Shown: positions 10,202-20,600 of the stretch, in pieces
Layout: every line of letters begins with the position of its first letter
How positions within the stretch are numbered: the first letter of the stretch is position 1
The notes under the pieces: model-generated
Told to the model about the DNA's origin: nothing
The model's database searches: none
The model's input: only the letters and a program-made list of their open reading frames with translations
Made by a program: the position numbers and the translations under genes
NCBI GenBank assembly: GCA_029844215.1
Contig: CM056724.1
Span: forward strand, 79,317,093-79,381,092
Source of the DNA: Przewalskia tangutica
Lineage: Eukaryota > Streptophyta > Magnoliopsida > Solanales > Solanaceae
Direction: 5' to 3'
DNA length: 64,000 bases

Positions 10202-11371
10202 ATGCCTCCGCGCAAGGCAACCCGCCCGGAAGGCAAAGCAGAGGAGCTGCGAGTAGAAATGGCAGAGACCACAAGACTGAGCCTCGATCCGCGATGCAGA
10301 AGCGAGAGATGAGTTACAAGGTAGGCGATTAATGGCGGGGTTGTGGCGGACTTGAGGATATTGCCGGCGCAGCAGCGATTCGAGCACGATGGTTCACCCT
10401 AGATCAGATAGTTCGAGGCTACGAGATTTTTTGAGTTGTAAACCGCCAGAGTTTTATGGGTCGAGGCCTGAGGATGATCCGCAGGAGTTCATCCGAAGCG
10501 ATTCTGACGGATCATGAGTGATCAAGGCATCGGAGACCGAGTCGGTGGTCCTAGGTTCGCATTGGCTGCGTGATACCGCATGATCGTGGTTTGATTCGCG
10601 AGCCGTCCCGGGAGAGCATGCACTTCCGGTATGTGAACGAGTTCTCGAGGCCTTTCTTGCACATTTCTTGCCTCCCGGTGAGGAGGGCTCGGGCAGATTT
10701 TTGGTGTTGCGGCAGAACGGGCGTACGGTTCGGGAGTACAATGTGGAGTTCGACTCATTGGCCCGGTACGTCCCCGCGTTGGTAGCTAGTATGGAGGATC
10801 GAGTGCACCGATATGTTACAGGGCTCGATGATTACCTAGCAGAGAGTTGTTCGGGTGTAGCTCTTCAGCCGGGCATGGACATTGACCGTCGCAGCGTATG
10901 CACTTGGATGTGAGGCGGATAAATCGACGGAATGACCAAGGTCGTGAAGAGGCGAGCAGCAGGGTCCTTTGGTAACGTTCGAGGCGGATCGCCTCGGCAG
11001 ACTAGTTATGTACCTCCGCCGATGCAGTGGTCCTCCACGACGCCGGGACGCCGGGTTATTCAGGAGCAGGTCGGGGCTCCCAGGTTTCAGATTTTCAGGG
11101 GAGTAGGAGTACTCGTCGGATGAGGCCACCCGTATCTCAGTGTGACCATTGTGGTAAAGCCCATAGAGGGGAATGTCGTACTGGTTTGGGAGATTGCTAT
11201 ACTTGCGGCCGACAGGGCCATTTGACGGGAGACTGTCCGACCAGGGGTAGCACTGGTAGGATAGCACAGACTACTAGATCAGTTGCGGGTTCTTCACCTT
11301 CCATAGCTAGGCAGGATGTTCATACACCGGCAGGCCACGGTAGAGGTCGCGGTGGAAGTTTCCAGTTTTAG
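10202..11371 (+). pseudogene. gag, array unit 1 (frameshifted)
   Basis: Gag polyprotein of a Ty3/gypsy element, about 390 codons from MPPRKATRP at 10202 to TAG at 11369-11371. The frame is interrupted by a few indels, but long pieces remain. 10668-10913 holds the capsid-type segment (RTVREYNVEFDSLARYVP, MEDRVHRYVTGL). 11027-11371 holds two zinc knuckles and a Gly/Arg-rich tail ending GGSFQF. Knuckle 1 (11141-11176) is C-X2-C-X3-H-X3-C and knuckle 2 (11195-11236) is C-X2-C-X4-H-X4-C. It is expected to bind and package element RNA in the cytoplasm. No protease or polymerase follows. Differences between the three array copies sit mainly at CHG sites, so the true gene may be more intact than it looks. 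Confidence 0.85.
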
Positions 11372-12019
11372 CGGTCCTTTGAACCGCCTATTTTCAGGTA
11401 TATCCTTAACCCTCTAGAGTTTGTATGTATTGATGTACTGATGATGTGTTTAGTGTTATGATCGGATAGCTTTGTGCTAAAATGTGATTTAGAAACCTGG
11501 TTAGTGAAAAAGGGTAAGTCCCTGGGTAGTGTGAAATGGAAGTGGTAGCTTTCATGACTTGTATAGGTAAGATTGTTCCGGATCGGGGAACAAGAGTTTG
11601 GCGCGTTTGGGGGTCGGGTTGAGGACCATTTGCGGGTCAACCCGTAGCCCGGATTAGGGTGGGGTCAGTTCGAGGTGGTCCCGCCAGAGGGTAGGGTCAC
11701 GAGGGTGCTAGGCTCCAGTTTAGGAGACCATCGTATGAGTTCGTGGATATGTTCGACCAGAAGCGGTTCGTGAAGGCCGGGAATGGCCTTAAAGAAGATT
11801 GAGGTTAGTAAGATGACCAAGTTTGGAGGTAGTGACTCCAGATTTTTAGGAGGCAAGTAATGATCAAGTATGGTACGTGCAGGAGAGTTCAAGTGACTAC
11901 GACGAGTAAGGATAGAAGAGAACGTGTGTTATTTCGTGGCCATGTGTGGCGTTGGCAACTTGTTAGAGGAACTTTATCGTAATCTGTCTGGAGAAGGAAC
12001 ATTCGGGACGAATGTTTCT
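11372..12019 (+). other. Non-coding 3' internal region, array unit 1
   Basis: The stretch runs from TATATCCTTAACCCTCTAGAG to the PPT and has no sustained frame. It holds a GC-rich inverted pair near 11618-11644 and the AACATTCG/CGAATGTT inverted repeat at 11998-12016. At 11725-11900 two segments that flank the integrase remnant in C and Z are joined directly. Confidence 0.7.
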
Positions 12020-12030
12020 AAGGAGGAGAA
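12020..12030 (+). promoter_or_regulatory. Polypurine tract, array unit 1
   Basis: AAGGAGGAGAA immediately precedes the LTR start at 12031. Confidence 0.88.
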
Positions 12031-12235
12031 TGTTATACCGTATTTCGGTATATGCGTGGGGCGTGCGTAGGAATTTGAGCCTTAAAGTTAGGCAAGGTTC
12101 GAATTTTGTGCACAACACCCGGTTAGAGTCGTTTTTCGACGAAACGTTTCCACACCTTTAGTAGGGAAAAATACGGCTATGTCCTTTTTAATTTTTTCGG
12201 ATTTTTACGAGAGACGAAACATTTTTGACCAACGG

Positions 12236-12257
12236 GAGGGTGACATGTGTCACCCTC
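12236..12257. promoter_or_regulatory. Conserved U3 palindrome
   Basis: Perfect 10-bp arms GAGGGTGACA and TGTCACCCTC are separated by TG, about 190 bp upstream of the TATA box. The palindrome is found in nearly every LTR here (17826, 26924, 42272, 45577, 52255, 60324; minus strand 51441 and 56889). It persists in the second family at 61295. Confidence 0.75.
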
Positions 12258-12448
12258 ACATTGGAAGCTAGGGGCGGCAACCCTTGGACGATTTGGGCTA
12301 CTTTATGGCCTTGATTTGTGCCTTGTTTTGTGGCTTGTTTTGTGGAGTGTTTTGTGGAGTAGGGTTAGGGTGCACTTGGCTTGATCATGGCCTTACACTT
12401 GCCTTGCACATGGCTTGATCTTGGCCATTGGTTGGCCTTTGCTTGGCC

Positions 12449-12456
12449 TATAAATA
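12449..12456 (+). promoter_or_regulatory. TATA box, LTR_4
   Basis: TATAAATA followed by CCCC sits 418 bp into the LTR, just upstream of a pyrimidine-rich leader. The same motif occurs at the same place in LTR_5, LTR_6, C, S1, Z, W, S2 and S3. Confidence 0.78.
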
Positions 12457-14642
12457 CCCCTTGAAGTGAAGACTTCTTCATCCACTCCTCACTTTGTATA
12501 AGTCTTGAAACCCTCTTCTCCCTCTTGTTGACTCTCGTCCAAGAGCCCCCTCCCTAGTAAAGGCCCTTGGCCGAGAAACCCCTACCCCTTTGTGTAGCCT
12601 TAGCCGAGAACACCCCCCCTTCCCTTGGAGTTGTTCTCGTGAGATACCTCCCCCCCTTGGTTGAGAAATACTCTCCAAATATTATTATGATGCCCAAATA
12701 CTTTAGCCCATATACCTTGTAGTACTTTCCAAAAGTTACCTCTATACGTAGAGCCCGTAAATACTACCTTTTGTCCTTTTAGTCTCAAACCGAAACCCTA
12801 AGAAAATCTTCATAGTTGGTTGAAGTATGTAAGTAGAAGTTGGTTAGAACTTCTAAGGGTTGTTTGGAGCGGATTAGAGCGCACGGAGTAGGAGCTAAAC
12901 CTTGCTCAGGATCGACTTTTATCTCGGATAATTTTGGGCTTATCGAGGTAAATAATCTTGTCCCCCTTTGATAATTGGAAATTACACGTCGTTGTAATAT
13001 ATAGTTGGAGTATACTATATATAGAACTGAACTTAGTATTGTGGCAATGTCTTTTGACTTAAGCCTGAATTTAAAGAAAATAATCGACGTAATTACATAG
13101 TGTATTACGAGACTTGTGTAGTTTTCTTGTGTAGTAGAATTGTACACGTCCGAATTAGACGTATAGCCCCCCCTGGTTGGCTTGGTAGCCGGCCTCGATA
13201 GAGAGAGAGATTTCTGCCATGTGCGGGGAGGTCTGCGAATTTTACGTAGAGTATGGGAACCGTGTGTTTAGAAGATTAATAAGCGCGCGTGGCCTTATAG
13301 GTTGAAGCACTATGTGTGGCGTGATCTACGTGGCTTAAGGAGTAGCCAGCGGTTTGAGGTACTTGAGCGTTTTGCTATTAGTCGATAATCGTCGCGAGGT
13401 ATGTGAACCTCTTCCTATCTTTTCTAGCATGATATGTGTATAACTATGTAGTACGGTAGAGCGTACGTATGTGTTAAAGGTATTTGATTGGTTTAAAACA
13501 TAAAGGGTTATAACGGCTTTATGGGAAGTTGGTTATAATGACTTTATGTAAGTAAGAAATGCTTTGTGGCTTTTAAAGATAACTGATTTGACTTATAACT
13601 GACTTGATTTGTGATAAAAAGAATCTTGAAGTATTTAAAAAGATTTGAGAACCTTGTTGAAAAGAATAGTAATACTTGGTTTTGAAAAAATAAGAGATAA
13701 ACTAGCTTAATGGGAAGTTAGGTATAATGTCTTAAGAATGGTAAAAGAAATGGTTTCTTGATTTTTAGAAGTTAAGAGACTTGATCTTAAAAGATAAGAG
13801 ACTTGGCTTAATTGTATTGATATGAAGTTTGTTAAATGTGAAACCTCATTCGTGAGTAATGGGTACTTGGTTTTAAAAGGAATAATGTTTCTTGATTTGA
13901 ATCATAATGAGTATCGACAAACCACTATAGGCGTTAATATAGGGAAATGTAATGAATAATGAAGTATTATTAAAACCAGTAGAAACCCCCATCTGCATAG
14001 AAACTAAGATGAGACAAAATGATATTACATTTCCTAGATCATGGTTGCTTAATAAGATTGATTATGAATAAGAATAACCTACACTCATATAAGACATATG
14101 TTACTCAAAATGTTTTAAAAGAGATTAAGACATTGAACTATGAAACTTTTCTAAAATAAAGAGCCTTGAGCAATTGAAATTAGGCAAACTGGAACCTTAG
14201 GGGAAAAGAATGTGGTTGAAAAGGAAAGTGTTTTGGTTTACCTATAAATGTGAGTCACTCTATTTTATACTACGGGTATCGGGTGACTTTTACAAAAGGA
14301 ATGTATCTCTTTAAAAAAAGGAATTTAACGTACGTAGTACTTTAGGGTTAAAACCCGGACTTTGATATAAAATGAAGGTACTTTGAGTTGTGTATAACTT
14401 GCCTATGCTTGTTGTTGTGTAACTTGCCTATGCTTGTTGTGATAGCCTTTGTTGTGCAAGAATTGTGTTTCTATATTACCGCGTCTCTCGATGGAGGGCC
14501 GGTTGACTTGTTGAGGACTTACTTGGACGTACTGGCAGTGACGGAAGATTCCACGGGTATGCTTCCATTATTATTGTTACATGGGCATGTCTACACCGAT
14601 GATGTGGACATGTGGCCATTCTGGTTATTTACTGCGAAGTAT

Positions 14643-14880
14643 CGTGACTTACGGTTGTGATCGCGCGTGCTTTGTTTACTTGCCCCCGTCAGCTACGTGA
14701 CGCAGGTGGATCTGGTATAGGTTATTGCACCTGCCACGTGTCAGCTTCGCGAGTCAGTGTTTGGATGGAGCTTCGTGACTTACGGATGTGATCGGGTGCG
14801 TAGCCGATTCACTTGCCCCCGTCGCCTACGTGGCGCAGTGGAGTCGGTGGAGGCTATTGCACGCCACGCGTGTCAGCTTC
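14643..14880 (+). repeat. ~130-bp LTR repeat, 2 copies (LTR_4)
   Basis: Paired units with GACTTACGG, TTGCCCCCGTC and CCACG(C)GTGTCAG, homologous to those in LTR_3, LTR_5 and LTR_6. Confidence 0.75.
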
Positions 14881-15614
14881 ATGATATGGTTGTACAGTAT
14901 TATTGGTACGGTCGGATCTGGTAGTTATACTTGCCCCGTACGGTTTTTATGGCACAGGTGGGACCTGGTGTTCATGTATACTCCTTGGTGTTGTTATATC
15001 ATAGACTGCCGGCAGTGAGGAAGGAATTCCACGGGCACGAGTGGTGAATTGGAGGGCGTGAGTCCCTGACTTGATATAACTGCTTATATGTTGTGTACTG
15101 TAGTTTGGTTATCATGCATGTCTCCTGCTTTATATAGATTATGATTTCATTCTGATATTCTGATTTCACATACTTGGTACTGTTATCGACCTCCTTCGGG
15201 CCGCGTTCATCCGTGAGTGAGGTACATCTTTGCCGATCCGCGTTTAGGATCACATTTCAGCGTGTTGGGAAGCTCCGTTCCTTCGGAGGCTTATCTTTTG
15301 GTATGTTACCCTGAGTCTGTAGGTTCTTGTACATTCAGGGGTATGGCGGGGCCCTGTCCCGTCATAGTTGTTGTAAAAATCTTAGAGGTCTGTAGCACTA
15401 TTGTGGGCAGGGTTGTAAAAGGATTAAACTGTTCGGGTTTTATGTATATACTGAAGGCAACTGTTTTGGTTGGCCTGTTTATTTATCATACCTCTTGATT
15501 CATGTCTATTTGCATGTTTAAGTTTTTATTTCCGCTGGTTTTCTCTGATGTTGTATCACTAGGGTGCCCGGGGTAAGGCACCAGTCACGGGCCCGGGTTC
15601 GGGTCTTGACAAAG

Positions 15615-15626
15615 TGGTATCAGAGC
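15615..15626 (+). promoter_or_regulatory. Primer-binding site, array unit 2
   Basis: TGGTATCAGAGC lies three bases after LTR_4. Confidence 0.93.
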
Positions 15627-15672
15627 AGTTAGTCCTCGGAAAGTGTCTACAGACCGTGTCTAGTAGAGTCTT

Positions 15673-15706
15673 GATTATCGGTGTGTTGTGCACCACATCT
15701 ATAATC
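15673..15706 (+). other. Leader hairpin (copy 3)
   Basis: Same stems and TTGTGCAC loop as copies 1 and 2. Confidence 0.7.
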
Positions 15707-15816
15707 AGGAGGCTATAGGACATTTAGGATTGGTTTCCATTCTTCTCATTCTGAGATCGTGCCTTAGAGCTGTGTGATAAGTTGGACCCCTCTGACGTAT
15801 TTCGTTTTTACCAGTT

Positions 15817-16972
15817 ATGCCTCCGCGCAAGGCAACCCGGGCCCAGAAGGGCAAGGCAGCAGAGGTGTCACGAGTAGAAGCGTGGCGAGACCACAAGACT
15901 CGAGCCTCCATCCGCGATGCAGGCGAGAGGAGATGAGTTACAAGGAGTGGGCCCGATTAATGGCGTGGTTGTGGCAGACTTGAGGATAGGGCCAGCAGCG
16001 GTTCAAGAGCACCGATGGTTCACCCTAGATCGAGATAGTTCGAGGCTACGAGATTTTACGAGTTGTAAACCGCCAGAGTTTTACGGGTCGAGGCTCGAGG
16101 ATGATCCGAGGAGTTCATCAAGCGATTCTGACGGATCGTAGAGTGATCAAGGCATCGGAGACCGAGTCGGTGGTCCTAGGTTCGCATCGGTGCGTGATAC
16201 CGCATGATCGTTTGATCGTGGGAGCTGTCGGGAGAGCATGCACTTCCGGTGTGTGGAACGAGTTCTCGGAGGCCTTTCTTGCACATTTCTTGCCTCCCGG
16301 TGAGGAGGGCTCGCCGACATATTTTTGGTGTTGCAGTAAGCGGGCGACGGTTCGGGAGTACAATGTGGAGTTCGACTCATTGGCGTGACGTCCCGCGTTG
16401 GTAGCTAGTATGGAGGATCGAGTGCACCGATATGTTCTGAGGCTCGATGATTACCTAGCGAGAGTTGTTCGGTGTAGCTCTTCACCGGCATGGACATTGC
16501 CGCGACGCAGCGTATGCACTTGGATGTGAGGCGGATAAATCGACGGAATGACCAAGGTCGTGAAGAGAGGCGAACAGCCAGGTCCTTGGTAACGTTCGAG
16601 GCGACCGCCTCAACAAGAGACTAGTTATGTACCTCGCCAAGACAGAGTGGTCCTCCACGCCGGGACGCCGGGTTATTCAGGAGCAGTCGGGGCTCCCTGT
16701 GTTTGATTTTCGGGAGTAGGAGTACTCGTCGGACGAGGCCACCCGTATCTCGGTGTGACCATTGTGGTAAAGCCCATAGAGAATGTCGCATGGTTTGGGA
16801 GATTGCTATACTTGCGGCCAGCAGGGCCATTTGTGAGACTGTCAGGCGAGGTAGCTGGTAGGATAGCCTGACTACTAGATCAGTTGCGGGTTCTTCACCT
16901 TCCATAGCTAGGCAGGATGTTCATACACCGGCAGGCCACGGTAGAGGTCGCGGTGGAAGTTCCCAGTTTTAG
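15817..16972 (+). pseudogene. gag, array unit 2 (frameshifted)
   Basis: Second array copy of the Gag polyprotein, from MPPRKAT at 15817 to TAG at 16970-16972. The order is the same: N-terminal basic segment, capsid-type segment (REYNVEFDSLA near 16350-16388) and a zinc-knuckle region near 16755-16850. It is more broken than units 1 and 3. Knuckle 1 lacks a codon (reads CDHCGKAHREC) and knuckle 2 is followed by a frame change. The deficits relative to the sister copies are small losses beside CAG, CTG or CCG. Because the flanking DNA is otherwise nearly identical, I suspect sequence error more than decay. No enzyme-coding region follows. Confidence 0.82.
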
Positions 16973-17610
16973 GGGTCCTTTGAACCGCCTTTTTTCAGGT
17001 ATATCCTTAACCCTCTAGAGTTTTGTATGTTTTGATGTTGACGATGTGTTTAGTATTATGTTCGGATAGCTTTGCGCTAAAATGTGATTTAGAAACCTGG
17101 TTAGTGAAAAAGGGTAAGTCCCTGGGTAGTGTGAAATGGAAGTGGTAGCTTTCATGACCTGTATAGGTAAGATTGTTCCGGATCGGGGAACAAGAGTTTG
17201 GCGCGTTTAGGGGTCGGGTTGAGGACCATTTGCGGGTCAACCCGTGCCGGATTAGGGTGGGGTCGATTCGAGGTGGTCCGCTGCAGGTAGGTCACGAGGG
17301 TGCTAGGCTCCATTTAGGAGACCATCGTATGAGTTCGTGGATATGTTCGACGAAGCGGTTCGTGAAGGCGGGAATGGCCTTAAAGAAGATTGAGGTTAGT
17401 AAGATGACCAAGTTTGGAGGTAGTGACTCGCAGATTTTTTTGAGGCGAAGTAATGGCGAAGTATGGTACGATTCAGGAGAGTTCAAGTGACTACGACGAG
17501 TAAGGATAGAAGAGAACGTGTGTTATTTCGTGGCCATGTGTGGCGTTGGCAACTTGTTAGAGGAACTTTATCGTGTCCGTCTTGAGAAGGAACATTCGAC
17601 GAATGTTTCT
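16973..17610 (+). other. Non-coding 3' internal region, array unit 2
   Basis: Counterpart of 11372-12019 with the same blocks in the same order. I see no additional gene. Confidence 0.7.
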
Positions 17611-17621
17611 GGCGAGGAGAA
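17611..17621 (+). promoter_or_regulatory. Polypurine tract, array unit 2 (one interruption)
   Basis: GGCGAGGAGAA precedes the LTR start at 17622. The C is an interruption compared with the sister tracts AAGGAGGAGAA. Confidence 0.75.
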
Positions 17622-20600
17622 TGTTATACCGTCAGATTTCCAGTATGTACGTGGGGCGTGCATAGGAATTTGAGCCTTAAAGTTAGGCAAGGTTCGAATT
17701 TTGTGCACAACACCCTGTTAGAGTCGTTTTTAAAAACGTTTCCAGACTTTCGTAGGAAAATTCCGGCTATGTCCTTTTTAATTTTTGCGGATTTTTCCGA
17801 GAGACGAAACATTTTGGACCAACGGGAGGGTGACATGTGTCACCCTCACATTGGAAGCTAGGGGCGGCAACCCTTGGACGATTTGGGCTACTTTATGGCC
17901 TTGATTTGTGCCTTGTTTTGTGGCTTGTTTTGTGGAGTGTTTTGTGGAGTAGGGTTAGGGTGCACTTGGCTTGATCATGGCCTTACACTTGCCTTGCACA
18001 TGGCTTGATCTTGGCCATTGGTTGGCCTTTGCTTGGCCTATAAATACCCCTTGAAGTGAAGACTTCTTCATCCACTCCTCACTTTGTATAAGTCTTGAAA
18101 CCCTCTCCTCCCTCTTGTTGACTCTCGTCCAAGAGCGCCCCCCTCCCTAGTAAAGGCCCGTGGCCGAGAAACCCTACCCCTGTGTAGCCTTAGCCGAGAA
18201 CACCCCCTTCCTCGAGTTGTTCTCGTGAGATACCTCCCCCCCTTGGTTGAGAAATACTCTCCAAATATTATTATGATGCCCAAATACTTTAGCCCATATA
18301 CCTTGTAGTACTTTCCAAAAGTTACCTCTATACGTAGAGCCCGTAAATACTACCTTTTGTCCTTTTAGTCTCAAACCGAAACCCTAAGAAAATCTTCATA
18401 GTTGGTTGAAGTATGTAAGTAGAAGTTGGTTAGAACTTCTAAGGGTTGTTTGGAGCGGATTAGAGCGCACGGAGTAGGAGCTAAACCTTGCTCAGGATCG
18501 ACTTTTATCTCGGATAATTTTGGGCTTATCGAGGTAAATAATCTTGTCCCCCTTTGATAATTGGAAATTACACGTCGTTGTAATATATAGTTGGAGTATA
18601 CTATATATAGAACTGAACTTAGTATTGTGGCAATGTCTTTTGACTTAAGCCTGAATTTAAAGAAAAGAACTGAACTGTAATTACATAGGACTGTATTACA
18701 GTAGACTTGTGTAGTTTTACTGTGTAGTAGAATTGTACACGTCCGGATTAGACGTATAACCCCCCCCTGGTTGGCTTGGTAGCCGGCCTCGATAGAGGAG
18801 GAGATTTACGCGGTTGCGGGGGGGGGAGGTGCTGCCGAATTTTCTGTAGAGTATGGGAACCGTGTGTTTAGAAGATTAATAAGCGCCTTGTGGCCTTATA
18901 GGTTGAAGTACTATGTGTGGCGTGATCTACGTGGCTTAAGGAGTAGCCGACGGTTTGAGGTACTTGGAGCGTTTTGCTATTAGTCGATAATCGTCGCGAG
19001 GTATGTGAACCTCTTCCTATCTTTTCTAGCATGATATGTGTATAACTATGTAGTACGGTAGACGTACATGTGTTAAAGGTATTTGATTGGTTTAAAACAT
19101 AAAGGGTTATAACGGCTTTATGGGAAGTTGGTTATAACAGCTTTATGTAAGTAAGAAATGCTTTGTGGCTTTTAAAAGATAACTGATTTGACTTATAACT
19201 GACTTGATGTGTGATAATAAGAATCTTGAAGTATTTCAAAAGATTTGAGAACCTTTTTGAAAAGAAGAGTAATACTTGGTTTTGAAAACATAAGAGTTAT
19301 ACTAGCTTTATGGGAAGTTAGGTATAACGTCTTAAGAATGGTAAAAAGAAATGGTTTACTGATTTTTAGAAGTTAAGAGACTTGATCTTAAAAGATAAGA
19401 GACTTGGCTTAATTGTATTGATATGAAGTTTGTTAAATGTGAAACCTCATTCGTGAGTAATGGGTACTTGGTTTTAAAAGGAATAATGTTTTACTGATTT
19501 CGGAAATCAGAATGAGTATCGACAAACCACGGCAGCGTTAATATAGGAAAATGTAATGAATAATGAAGTATTATTAAAACCAGTAGAAACCCCCATCTGC
19601 ATAGAAACTAAGATGAGACAAAATGATATTACATTTCCTAGATCATGGCTGCTTAATAAGATTGATTATGAATAAGAATAACCTACACTCATATAAGACA
19701 TATGTTACTCAAAATGTTTTAAAAGAGATTAAGACATTGAACTATGAAACTTTTCTAAAATAAAGAGCCTTGAGCAATTGAAATTAGGCAAACTGGAACC
19801 TTAGGGGAAAAGAATGTGGTTGAAAAGGAAAGTGTTTTGGTTTACCTATAAATGTGAGTCACTCTATTTTATACTACGGGTATCGGGTGACTTTTACAAA
19901 AGGAATGTATCTCTTTAAAAAAGGAATTTAACGTACGTAGTACTTTAGGGTTAAAACCCGGACTTTGATATAAAATGAAGGTACTTTGAGTTGTGTATAA
20001 CTTGCCTATGCTTGTTGTTGTGTAACTTGCCTATGCTTGTTGTGATAGCCTTTGTTGTGCAAGAATTGTGTTTCTATATTACCGCGTCTCTCGATGGAGG
20101 GCCGGTTGACTTGTTGAGGACTTACTTGGACGTACTGGCAGTGACGGAAGATTCCACGGGTATGCTTCCATTATTATTGTTACATGGGCATGTCTACACC
20201 GATGATGTGGACATGTGGCCATTCTGGTTATTTACGGCGAAGTATCGTGACTTACGGTTGTGATCGGGTGCGTAGCCTGTTTACTTGCCCCCGTCAGCTA
20301 CGTGACGCAGGTGGATCTGGTATAGGTTATTGCACCTGCCACGTGTCAGCTTCGCGAGTCAGTGTTTGGATGGAGCTTCGTGACTTACGGATGTGATCGG
20401 GTACGTAGCCGATTCACTTGCCCCCGTCAGCTACGTGGCGCAGGTGGAGCAGGTGGAGGCTATTGCACCTGCCACGTGTCGACCATGATATGGTTGTACA
20501 ATATTATTGTACGGCCGGATCGTAGTTATACTTGCCGTCACGGTTTTTATGCGCAGTGGGACTTGGTGTTCATGTATACTCCTTGGTGTTGTTATATCAT

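Larger units (their letters stand above)
12031..15611 (+). mobile_element. LTR_4, complete long LTR (3,581 bp)
   Basis: It runs from TGTTATACC after a polypurine tract to CTTGACA before a primer-binding site. In order it has a U3 palindrome (12236-12257), TATA box (12449), a C-rich leader (12470-12660), a perfect 8-bp hairpin TAGAAGTT/AACTTCTA (12834-12855), donor-like GAG|GTAAAT near 12945 and GAG|GTATGT near 13398, the GTTATAAC hairpins (~13505, ~13690), the 25-bp and ~130-bp repeats (14397-14880) and the hairpin string near 15185-15360. It serves as 3' LTR of unit 1 and 5' LTR of unit 2. Confidence 0.9.

Noticed and set aside
14388..14660. Identical 90-codon frame in LTR_4 and LTR_5 (14388-14660, 19991-20263)
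   Set aside because: Identity follows from near-identical LTR DNA. The frame begins in the 25-bp repeat, is cut in LTR_3 and LTR_6, and resembles no known protein.
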